Assembly: GCA_002337545.1 (NCBI GenBank)
Contig: DDGE01000037.1
Location: 1-21,185 of the forward strand
Length of the DNA stretch: 21,185 nt
Source of the DNA: Phycisphaerales bacterium UBA1910
GTDB lineage: Bacteria; Planctomycetota; Phycisphaerae; Phycisphaerales; UBA1924
Reading direction: 5' to 3'
In this document: in pieces, positions 14,946 through 21,185 of the stretch
How positions within the stretch are numbered: the stretch's first letter is position 1
Layout of the letters: each line of letters starts with the position of its first letter
Translations under genes and position numbers: made by a program
The notes under the pieces: generated by a model
Databases searched by the model: none
Seen by the model: only the letters and a program-made list of their open reading frames with translations
What the model was told of the DNA's origin: nothing

Positions 14946-16454
14946 ATGCGTACAGGCAAGACACCGCAGCAACAGAAAGCGTTCGATGAGTTCAGACGCA
15001 TCGAGAAACTCCAACAGGCGGGGCAACGCGAGCTCGCTTTAGAGGGCTCAAAGGCGCTCGTCAACAAGCAGACGACCTGGCCGTATGCCCACTATTCACT
15101 CGCGACATCACTCGCGAACCTTGGACGATTCGAAGAGGCGCGGCGAGCAATCCGGAAAGCAATTTCGATAAAAGACACCATCGGAGCCTTCCACGCGAAG
15201 CTCGGCGAGATCCTACATCGATTGGACGACATCGAGGGTGCGAGAAAATCGTTCGATCGGGCGATCGAGATCGATCCCGCCGATGCTGGGTACAAGACTT
15301 CGAAAGCGTGGGCGCTGCGTCTCTCAGGACATTCCGATGAAGCGATGGGGATTCTTGATGCGTTGTACGAGGAGGGCTGCCGGGATCATCGGACGATCCG
15401 GATCTACGCGAATCTGCTCGGGTCGTTAGGACAGACTGAGCGTGCGATCGAGGTGCTCGAGCCGCTGGCGAACGAGGATCATCCGGACAAGCTGGTCCTC
15501 GGCGCTCACTGGTATGTGCTCGCCCGCCTGTATGACACGCTCGGACGCTACGACGATGCGTACAGCGCGGCGACGCGTGGAGCCGAGCTCAACGAGAAAG
15601 AATACGATTCCAAGGCACGCGAATGGCTGCAAGAGAAGCGGTTTGAGGCATGGTCGGCGGAAACCATGCCCGAGCTCGCTCGATCTCGAATCAACTCGGA
15701 TAAGCCGGTGTTCATCATGGGGATGCCGCGTTCGGGCACCACGCTGATCGAACAGATCATCGGTGCCCACCCCAATGCATACGGCGCTGGCGAGCTCATC
15801 AACATATTTAATGCGGTGCGTGAGCTTGTGACCCCGATCGACGAGTCTCAAAGCATTTCAGGCATGGCAAGCGAACTCAAGCCAGCGACACTCGATCGGA
15901 CCGCTCGCCGAATCCTCCGCGACATGGAGAAACAGGCGCCCTCCGGGGCTAAGCCAGACCGGATCTGCGACAAGCTGCTTCTCAACTTTCAGCATCTGGG
16001 GTTCATCGAGCAGCTCTTCCCTCACGCCCGGGTGATCATCTGCAAGCGGCACCCGCTCGATACATTCATCAGCAGCTACCTGCTGGACTTTGAGGGGAGA
16101 AATGCGCACGCGTATACCGATCGCCCGGAATGGTTTGCACACTTCTATGCGCTCCATCTCAAGTACATCGAGCACTTCAAGGGGATCTGTTCATTGCCGA
16201 TCATTGAGGTTCAGTATGAGCAGGTCGTTGAAGATCAACGCAATGAAACAGAGCGCCTCTTGGCGTTCCTCGATCTTGAGTTTGATGAAGCGTGCATGCG
16301 TTTCCACGAGCACAAACGCTCGGTCAACACGGCGTCGAGCGATCAGGTGCGGCAGAAGATGTATACGAGCGCGATGCGTCGATTTGAGCACTACGAGGCG
16401 CATCTGGGCCCTGTGCGAGAGGCGCTGGCCCAACACGGTGTTGAGCTCGAGTAA
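14946..16454 (+). CDS. TPR-repeat sulfotransferase
   Basis: 502 residues in two parts. Residues about 15-225 are tetratricopeptide repeats (for example YSLATSLANLGRFEEARRAI, LGEILHRLDDIEGARKSFDRA, YVLARLYDTLGRYDDAY). Residues about 252-500 are a sulfotransferase domain using PAPS: the 5'-phosphosulfate loop PVFIMGMPRSGTT at 254-266 and the 3'-phosphate region VIICKRHPLDTFISSY at 363-378, with R368 and the Ser pair S376/S377. The acceptor is unknown; TPR-sulfotransferases of this kind may modify proteins, glycans or lipids. No ribosome binding site is seen; TAGACT (14934-14939) ends six bases before the ATG. It lies 40 bases after the LpxH-like gene and shares a terminator with the convergent secreted-protein gene. 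Confidence 0.88.
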   Translation: MRTGKTPQQQKAFDEFRRIEKLQQAGQRELALEGSKALVNKQTTWPYAHYSLATSLANLGRFEEARRAIRKAISIKDTIGAFHAKLGEILHRLDDIEGARKSFDRAIEIDPADAGYKTSKAWALRLSGHSDEAMGILDALYEEGCRDHRTIRIYANLLGSLGQTERAIEVLEPLANEDHPDKLVLGAHWYVLARLYDTLGRYDDAYSAATRGAELNEKEYDSKAREWLQEKRFEAWSAETMPELARSRINSDKPVFIMGMPRSGTTLIEQIIGAHPNAYGAGELINIFNAVRELVTPIDESQSISGMASELKPATLDRTARRILRDMEKQAPSGAKPDRICDKLLLNFQHLGFIEQLFPHARVIICKRHPLDTFISSYLLDFEGRNAHAYTDRPEWFAHFYALHLKYIEHFKGICSLPIIEVQYEQVVEDQRNETERLLAFLDLEFDEACMRFHEHKRSVNTASSDQVRQKMYTSAMRRFEHYEAHLGPVREALAQHGVELE

Positions 16455-16492
16455 CTCGGCAGGCAGCGTCTGTTTCCAACGATGACATGTGC

Positions 16493-16535
16493 AAAAAAGA
16501 AGAACCCACGACCGGAGTCGTGGGTTCTTTGGGTT
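16493..16535. terminator. Bidirectional terminator
   Basis: A perfect 13-bp stem (16500-16512 with 16517-16529) with a CGGA loop between two convergent genes. On the reverse strand it is followed by CTTTTTT (16499-16493); on the forward strand by TGGGTTTT. It most clearly ends the secreted-protein gene, and probably the sulfotransferase gene also. Confidence 0.88.
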
Positions 16536-16577
16536 TTGTATGAACGACTCGGGTGAGTCGGTCAACTCAGAACTACA

Positions 16578-17918
16578 TTACGGGCAGCCCGCGTTGTAGT
16601 CGGTGAGGAATGCGGAAACATCGAAGAAGTTCGTGTTGCCGTCGCCGTTGTAGTCGCCACCGGCATTGAAGTCGGTGAGGAATGCGGAGACGTCGAAGAA
16701 GTTCAGGATGCCGTCGCCGTTGAGGTCAGCGTCACATACAGTAGTGGTGGTGCCAGATGGTCCGTAGAGGACGAACTGGAACATCGCAGGCGGGGTGTAG
16801 CCAAGGCCACCCTCGGAGATGAGGCCGCCGGTACATGCGAAGCCACCGAACCAGTAACCACCGTTGTAGGTGATTTCGCCACCGGAGGTTGGCGGGTTGT
16901 AGAGAGCGAAACGATCTTCAGCACCGGTACCAGCCGCGTCAGCGGTGGTGTCGATGTTCCATGTGAAGGTGCCGTCGCCGTTGTCGACTGCGGAACCTTC
17001 AGGCGAAGCGAAGCCGATACCGATGGTGTCGGAAGCCGAGCCAGGCAGCGAACCGGTGTCGGAGTCGCTGTCGAAGTCGTTGCCCATGCCGGGCTGGAGG
17101 AAGCGGACGGTCCAGGACCAGTCGAACAGGCCATCGCCGTCGAGGTCGGAGTCCATGAGGCCGTCGAAGTCACGGTCAGCGTTCGAGATCGAAACGCCGT
17201 CGCCGATGCCGTCGGAGTTGGTGTCGACATCGTTGTTACAGAATGCTGCACCCTGGCAGTCGCCGTCGGAGTCACCGAGCTCGAAGGAGAGGTCGGTAGC
17301 GGTGCCGAAAGCGACGAGGTCGACATCAGCGGTCCAACCGGTCAGAGCGCCAGCGCCCTGGTTCTCGGGGGTGTTCCCGGGAAGGTTGAAGAAGGTGAAG
17401 TCGAGGACAGGGATACGGGTGGAGTTGTTGATCGCACGACCGTTGTCAGCGTCCCAAACCATCCAGTTGCCTGCGAGTTCTTCAACACCGTCAACGGTGC
17501 CGTCGGAGTCGAGGTCAACGTCGGGGTGAGCGACGACCCAGTTGATCTGGATACAGTCAACGACGGTGTCCTTCTCGATATCGCCGTAGTCCATGAAGGT
17601 GACGTTGGTTGCGAGCGAGGTGGTGCCCGAAGCGTCATCCACACCGAAGAAGTACGAGGTGGTGTACCCGAATGCTTCACAGGTGTTCTCGACGAGCGAA
17701 GCCCAGATGGGTCCGCCTTCGCCGGTGTCTGCGGGTGCGGTCTGGCCATCAGCGAAGATGGTCACGATACGCTCGCCCGAAGCGACGTTGTAGTAGATGT
17801 GGCCGGCCTTGTTGACCTGTGCCTGGGTTGGACCAAGGGTGGTCGGGGTGTTTGATGCTGCCGCGGTGCTAGCGATACCAGCAGCCATGGCGATAGTCAG
17901 TGCACTCTTCACATTCAT
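16578..17918 (-). CDS. Secreted Asp-rich protein with dockerin-like C-terminus
   Basis: About 446 residues. A signal peptide (MNVKSALTIAMAAGIASTAAA, cut near residue 21) points to export. The middle carries several Asp-rich, calcium-binding-like stretches (DVDLDSDGTVDG, DTNSDGIGDG, DRDFDGLMDSDLDGDG), like thrombospondin type 3 or EF-hand loops. The C-terminus is two 24-residue units with N-G-D-G loops followed by NFFDVSAFL helices, then Cys-Pro; the pattern is dockerin type I-like and is a common ending in secreted proteins of Phycisphaerae. The ATG at 17918 has GAGGAG upstream; a longer frame to 17960 lacks support. No catalytic domain is recognised, so the role (surface structure or complex assembly) is open. 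A promoter and three hairpins lie far upstream (18140-18235). Confidence 0.85.
   Translation of the reverse strand: MNVKSALTIAMAAGIASTAAASNTPTTLGPTQAQVNKAGHIYYNVASGERIVTIFADGQTAPADTGEGGPIWASLVENTCEAFGYTTSYFFGVDDASGTTSLATNVTFMDYGDIEKDTVVDCIQINWVVAHPDVDLDSDGTVDGVEELAGNWMVWDADNGRAINNSTRIPVLDFTFFNLPGNTPENQGAGALTGWTADVDLVAFGTATDLSFELGDSDGDCQGAAFCNNDVDTNSDGIGDGVSISNADRDFDGLMDSDLDGDGLFDWSWTVRFLQPGMGNDFDSDSDTGSLPGSASDTIGIGFASPEGSAVDNGDGTFTWNIDTTADAAGTGAEDRFALYNPPTSGGEITYNGGYWFGGFACTGGLISEGGLGYTPPAMFQFVLYGPSGTTTTVCDADLNGDGILNFFDVSAFLTDFNAGGDYNGDGNTNFFDVSAFLTDYNAGCP
16584..16727 (-). repeat. Two tandem 72-base repeats coding for dockerin-like units
   Basis: Two head-to-tail units (16656-16727 and 16584-16655) each code for 24 residues of the form D-x-N-G-D-G-x-x-NFFDVSAFLTD-F/Y-NAG. 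They are near identical in DNA as well as protein over the FFDVSAFLTD part, which points to a fairly recent duplication or selection for exact repeats. Confidence 0.85.
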
Positions 17919-18139
17919 GGAAAAGCTCCTCTTTTTGTGTTTGAAACAGTGAAACCACAACTCGACACAGATGACCGACCTTCAGAGTAGATGGACAGGC
18001 ATCTTTGAACGAACGAAAACGGACTCTCTGGGCACATGCCTGAGCAGTCTTCAAGACTTTGTCAACCGCGTCGAGGTTCTCTCTCCCCTGACTGGCGATG
18101 ATTCATGACGCTGCATCAATCTTCGCCTGCGGTCCCCAT

Positions 18140-18199
18140 GGGTTCCATCGAACCCAAAGGTTGCCGTGTACGCACGGCTTTATCCGTATGCTCACGGAT
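18140..18199 (-). other. Three tandem hairpins at the 5' end of the secreted-protein mRNA
   Basis: In transcript order on the reverse strand: a 6-bp stem at 18182-18199 (six-base loop), a 6-bp stem at 18163-18178 (loop CGTA), and a 6-7-bp stem at 18140-18155 (loop GATG). All stems are perfect. Spacers are three and seven bases. The first hairpin begins one or two bases after the transcript start predicted from the promoter at 18208-18235. None is followed by a T-run. Confidence 0.6.
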
Positions 18200-18207
18200 C
18201 AAGTACG

Positions 18208-18235
18208 AATATACTCCATTCATCAACTCTCGCAA
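18208..18235 (-). promoter_or_regulatory. Promoter of the secreted-protein gene
   Basis: Reverse-strand TTGCGA (18230-18235) and TATATT (18208-18213) with a 16-base spacer. Transcription would start near 18201, giving an untranslated leader of about 280 bases before the ATG at 17918. Confidence 0.6.
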
Positions 18236-18336
18236 GGGGCGATCTACGGAAAATGACGAGTTTTCTTCCCTCGGCAGGAGGTATTTCATCCGCGCCAGGG
18301 GCTTTCCCAAGGTCCGATAGCCCGCGAATCCACTTA

Positions 18337-19539
18337 TCATGCATGTGAGCACTGTTCTAATCGGGCCACGAACTCGTCAAAGAAACCGCTCGCATCATGG
18401 GGTCCCGGAGAAGCTTCTGGGTGAAACTGGACTGATCGGACGGGACGACCTGGGATACAGAACCCCGCAACGGTCCCATCGTTCAAGTGAACATGGGTCA
18501 CTTCCCCCCCCGCTTGTTTCAAGGATTCCGGATCGACTGCGAAACCATGATTCTGGCTCGTGATCATCACACGACCTGATTCGAGGGCATGAACAGGGTG
18601 GTTCGCACCACGATGGCCGAAGGGGAGTTTAAATGTCTTTGCGTTTATCGCGAGGCTCAGGAGCTGATGCCCGAGGCAGATGCCGAACATAGGCACATCT
18701 CGGAGTTCCGGGTCATCCAGCAGTTCACGCAAGGTGAGGACCGCCGCCTCAACCGCTTCTGGATCTCCAGGTCCGTTTGAGAGAAACACGCCGTGGGCCT
18801 CGCCGCTCTGAAGCAGTGCCTTGATCTCCTCGGCGGAGGTCTTCGCGGGCAGCGCGTTCACACGCAGTCCTCGATGGGCGAGATGTCGCGCAATATTGGA
18901 CTTGAGCCCAAAATCGAGCAGGACGACACCGGGGCGATGATCTGCTGTGGTAGTTTGTTCGTTGCCCATCTCCCACTCACCGAGCGTGGTTTTCCAGTCG
19001 AGCGTGTTCTCGCGGGTCGCTTTATCGGCGAGATTCTGCCCTGCCATGCCCTCGATCCTTTGGGCCATCTCGATGAGTTCAGCGTCGGAGAGGTCGTCTC
19101 GGTCTGTCAGCACCGCCTGTACAACGCCTCCGGTGCGAAGCGATCGCGTGAGTGCACGGGTATCGACGCCAGCGATACCGAGCACATCCGCGTCGCGGAG
19201 ATACGCGTCGAGGTCCTGATTCAAGCGATAGTTGGACGCGTGCTCGGTGAACTCGTGGATCACAAACCCTGCTACCTGAACCCGTTCAGACTCGGTGTCG
19301 TCGGAGTTCACGCCGGTATTTCCGATGAGCGGCTGGGTCTGGATCAGGATCTGTCCCATATAGGATGGGTCCGTGAGTGACTCCTGATAGCCGCACATTG
19401 CGGTATTGAAGACCAGCTCTCCGGTGGAGATGATGCCCTTCCCGGTGGCGCCAAAGGCGGCCCCGTTATAAAGATGCCCGCTCGCTAAAGCGAGGCGGGC
19501 GTTTCGATTCTGCTCGTTCGATTGGGTTTGGTTGCTCAT
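18337..19539 (-). CDS. carA: Carbamoyl-phosphate synthase small subunit
   Basis: Glutamine amidotransferase subunit that supplies ammonia to CarB for carbamoyl phosphate, used for arginine and pyrimidines. It has 400 residues, the usual length. The N-terminal domain has the family segments FNTAMCGYQESLTDPSY and GVDTRALTR. The class I amidotransferase domain has LLDFGLKSNI, LSNGPGDP, the nucleophile in GICLGHQL (C288), and H373 and E375 in FHPEASPGP, so the catalytic triad is complete. The ATG at 19539 lacks a ribosome binding site; TATACT (19550-19555, reverse strand) ends ten bases upstream and overlaps the priA ATG. carB is not in the window. Confidence 0.97.
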   Translation of the reverse strand: MSNQTQSNEQNRNARLALASGHLYNGAAFGATGKGIISTGELVFNTAMCGYQESLTDPSYMGQILIQTQPLIGNTGVNSDDTESERVQVAGFVIHEFTEHASNYRLNQDLDAYLRDADVLGIAGVDTRALTRSLRTGGVVQAVLTDRDDLSDAELIEMAQRIEGMAGQNLADKATRENTLDWKTTLGEWEMGNEQTTTADHRPGVVLLDFGLKSNIARHLAHRGLRVNALPAKTSAEEIKALLQSGEAHGVFLSNGPGDPEAVEAAVLTLRELLDDPELRDVPMFGICLGHQLLSLAINAKTFKLPFGHRGANHPVHALESGRVMITSQNHGFAVDPESLKQAGGEVTHVHLNDGTVAGFCIPGRPVRSVQFHPEASPGPHDASGFFDEFVARLEQCSHA

Positions 19540-19554
19540 GCTGGATTACAGTAT
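19540..19554. promoter_or_regulatory. 15-base divergent gap between carA and priA
   Basis: The carA and priA start codons point away from each other with 15 bases between. Reverse-strand TATACT (19550-19555) could be the carA -10. Forward TACAGT (19547-19552) could be the priA -10 if the second ATG (19564) is the true start. Neither gene has a ribosome binding site, and no good -35 is visible for either. Confidence 0.4.
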
Positions 19555-21185
19555 ATGAACGCCATGGATCTGTTTTCTCCGGATGAATCGACTGAATCGC
19601 ACACGCCAAGCGTGGTCTATCCCAGATACGCACGCGTCGCGATCGAGCGTGGGATCGATCGGATGGACGGGCTGACATACGGCGCGGAAGAGGGCGTCCG
19701 AGTGGGGCAGCATGTCACGGTCCCAGTCGGGCGGGGAAACACCCCCACTGCCGGGTATGTCATCGAGGTCGGGGGTGAGGAACTCCTCGATGGTTACGAT
19801 CCGGCGAAGGTGAAGGGCGTGCTCCAGTACGCAGCAGCCACGCTTCCTGAATCGCTGGTAGAACTCGCGAGGTGGATGAGTGAGTACTACATGTGCCCGC
19901 TGGGCATGGTACTGGCGAGTGTGGTTCCCGCTGCTGTCAAGGCAGATACGGGGCGTAAACGGAAATCTGCGGTTGAGCTTGGGGAGGAGCCGAGCGAAGA
20001 ACTGTTGCGGGGTCTGAGCAAAGGTGCGCGGCACGCGTGGGACGCAATCTGTGGAATGCCAAGCGGCACCTTCCCGATCGAACCCAAGCTGCTGGCGTCC
20101 AGGATCGATGAGAAGAGTGTTGCATCGATCAACCGCTTGGTGCGAGCGGGCATGCTTCGTGAGACACAGATCGAGTCGATTCGAGCACCCAAACTATTCG
20201 ATGTGATCGACGCGGGGGACTCTGGCACACACACACTCACTTCGACTCAGCAAAGGGTTGTTGATGGGGTTTGCTCGTTACTCGGCAAGTTCTCAACAAA
20301 CCTGGTCCACGGCATAACCGGATCAGGCAAAACAGAGGTCTACATTCATCTGGTTCGCCGTGTGCTCGAACGCGGAGAACGGGCGCTCATTCTTGTTCCC
20401 GAGATCGCATTGACGCCACAGACCGGCGGCCGCTTCGTGCAGACTTTCCGCGACGCTGGAGTCGCGGTTCTGCATTCCGGGTTGACGAGGTCCGCTCGAA
20501 ACCAGCAGTGGTCTCTCGCGGCGTCTGGAGATGCGAGCGTCGTGATCGGGGCACGCTCGGCTATCTTTGCGCCGCTGACCGACCTGGGGATCATCATCGT
20601 CGATGAAGAACATGACAGCTCTTACAAGCAGGATCAGCTCCCGCGATACAACGCACGCGATGTCGCTGTCAAACGCGGACATATCGAGCAGTGCCCTGTT
20701 GTTCTAGGATCCGCGACCCCCTCGCTGGAGAGTTGGCACAACGCCAAGGGCGGACGCTACACACTGTGGTCAATGCCCGAGCGGGTCGGTTCGGGGGCGC
20801 TGCCCAAAGTGAAGATCGTGAACATGGCTCTCGCGGACGAGCGGATGAAAGCCCCCAAATCGTTCGGCACCAATATGGACTTCGCAATCGGAAGAACTCT
20901 CGCCAATCGGCTGAGTGACACGATTGGCCAAGGGCAGCAGGCGATTCTTTTGCTCAATCGCCGTGGGTTCGCGTCCGTCGTGGTAAGCACGGATCGTGCA
21001 TCAGGCTGGAAACTCGAATGTGACCAGTGCGATACAACGATGGTGGTCCATAAGGGGAGCGTTCGCCAGATGGGTGGCAAGCGGTTTGTACGATGCCACC
21101 ACTGCCTGAGTGAACAACTGATCCCCAAGGCTTGCCCGATATCAGGGAAACCATTGATCGAACTTGGTGTCGGGACGCAACGCGT
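19555..21185 (+). CDS. priA: Primosomal replication protein N' (PriA), partial
   Basis: 3'-to-5' DNA helicase that reloads the replisome at stalled forks; cut by the window edge after 543 codons. The N-terminal 3'-DNA-binding part begins YPRYARVAIERGIDRMDGLTY. The helicase core has Walker A GITGSGKTE at 253-261, the DEEH box at 350-353, then SSYKQDQLPRYNARDVA and LGSATPSLES. In the zinc region the CDQC pair (C489, C492) and CHHC pair (C514, C517) are kept. The pair that precedes them in other PriA proteins is D480 and S483, and the last pair is C527 and S530, so only one of the two zinc sites is complete. ATG 19555 or ATG 19564 could be the start; neither has a ribosome binding site. Confidence 0.95.
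   Translation, partial: MNAMDLFSPDESTESHTPSVVYPRYARVAIERGIDRMDGLTYGAEEGVRVGQHVTVPVGRGNTPTAGYVIEVGGEELLDGYDPAKVKGVLQYAAATLPESLVELARWMSEYYMCPLGMVLASVVPAAVKADTGRKRKSAVELGEEPSEELLRGLSKGARHAWDAICGMPSGTFPIEPKLLASRIDEKSVASINRLVRAGMLRETQIESIRAPKLFDVIDAGDSGTHTLTSTQQRVVDGVCSLLGKFSTNLVHGITGSGKTEVYIHLVRRVLERGERALILVPEIALTPQTGGRFVQTFRDAGVAVLHSGLTRSARNQQWSLAASGDASVVIGARSAIFAPLTDLGIIIVDEEHDSSYKQDQLPRYNARDVAVKRGHIEQCPVVLGSATPSLESWHNAKGGRYTLWSMPERVGSGALPKVKIVNMALADERMKAPKSFGTNMDFAIGRTLANRLSDTIGQGQQAILLLNRRGFASVVVSTDRASGWKLECDQCDTTMVVHKGSVRQMGGKRFVRCHHCLSEQLIPKACPISGKPLIELGVGTQR

Larger units (their letters stand above)
17919..18336. other. 418-base intergenic region, long leader of the secreted-protein gene
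   Basis: No gene is supported here; open frames are short, lack ribosome binding sites and overlap structure. It holds a promoter for the secreted-protein gene (18208-18235), three tandem hairpins (18140-18199) and about 220 further bases of leader. A perfect reverse-strand TTGACA at 18060-18065 has no acceptable -10 at 16-18 bases. Downstream of carA (18236-18336) I see no clear terminator; only a 5-bp GGGCT/AGCCC stem without a T-run. Confidence 0.6.

Noticed and set aside
16584..16727. 72-base repeats as a CRISPR-like or mobile repeat
   Set aside because: They are in frame, without spacers, and code for matching 24-residue protein units.
16945..17529. Long forward and reverse alternative frames over the secreted protein
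   Set aside because: Low-complexity Ser/Pro/Thr products caused by the repeated Asp-Gly codons of the true gene.
17869..18054. Reverse-strand 61-codon frame upstream of and overlapping the secreted-protein start
   Set aside because: No ribosome binding site; it reads through the leader and signal-peptide codons in another frame.
18060..18065. Perfect TTGACA on the reverse strand as a second promoter
   Set aside because: The hexamers at 16-18 bases (CAGGCA and neighbours) are not acceptable -10 elements.
18793..19380. 195-codon forward frame over carA
   Set aside because: Antisense shadow of carA, whose catalytic triad is intact on the other strand.
19546..20034. 162-codon reverse frame at the start of priA
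   Set aside because: Conflicts with the PriA N-terminal domain and the carA start; no motifs or ribosome binding site.

Overview
The window reads as a chromosomal segment of a planctomycete, most likely class Phycisphaerae. This is an inference. The supporting signs are a secreted Asp-rich protein ending in two dockerin-like units with the core NFFDVSAFL, a Lys-rich DksA-like protein placed directly before lspA, a TPR-sulfotransferase, an rpsL-rpsG pair with no fusA/tuf after it, and moderately GC-rich, tightly packed genes that change strand often. I see no insertion sequence, phage gene, CRISPR array, tRNA or rRNA. The content is mostly housekeeping.

Layout, left to right. 2-2787 (+): a SAM methyltransferase, then an ABC exporter pair (ATPase and permease overlapping by ATGA). 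2792-3628 (-): proC. 3708-6500 (+): accA, a Lys-rich DksA-like protein, and lspA, whose start overlaps the preceding stop. 6501-7888 (-): a membrane-anchored helical-repeat protein and a cupin. 7954-8631 (+): a metallo-beta-lactamase-fold hydrolase. 8647-10294 (-): a DinB-like protein and a ThiF/MoeB-type adenylyltransferase. 10324-10998 (+): a GNAT acetyltransferase. 10982-13305 (-): a membrane metallophosphoesterase, rpsG and rpsL. 13483-16454 (+): a MazG-like protein, an LpxH-like phosphoesterase and a TPR-sulfotransferase. 16578-19539 (-): the secreted repeat protein and carA. 19555-end (+): priA, cut by the window edge.

How the genes work together: most act in separate basic pathways, namely proline (proC), fatty acids (accA), carbamoyl phosphate (carA), lipoprotein maturation (lspA), the ribosome (rpsL, rpsG) and replication restart (priA). 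Probable co-transcribed groups are the ABC pair, dksA-like/lspA, possibly cupin/helical-repeat protein, and possibly ThiF-like/dinB-like. The dinB-like gene also has its own good promoter. Four promoters have both a -35 and a -10 at 16-17 bp spacing (dksA-like, dinB-like, rpsL, secreted protein). Three strong hairpin terminators are visible (after rpsG, after rpsL, and between the sulfotransferase and the secreted protein).

The points most worth a second look are residue-level and RNA-level. PriA has lost one of its two zinc sites. A DksA-like protein has lost three of four zinc cysteines and carries a long histone-H1-like Lys-rich N-terminal region. Ribosomal protein S12 carries Arg at position 88, where a K-to-R change gives streptomycin resistance in other bacteria. 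Three perfect hairpins sit in tandem at the predicted 5' end of the secreted-protein mRNA. A terminator separates rpsL from rpsG. Several genes lack a ribosome binding site and have a -10-like hexamer just before the start, which suggests leaderless mRNAs.
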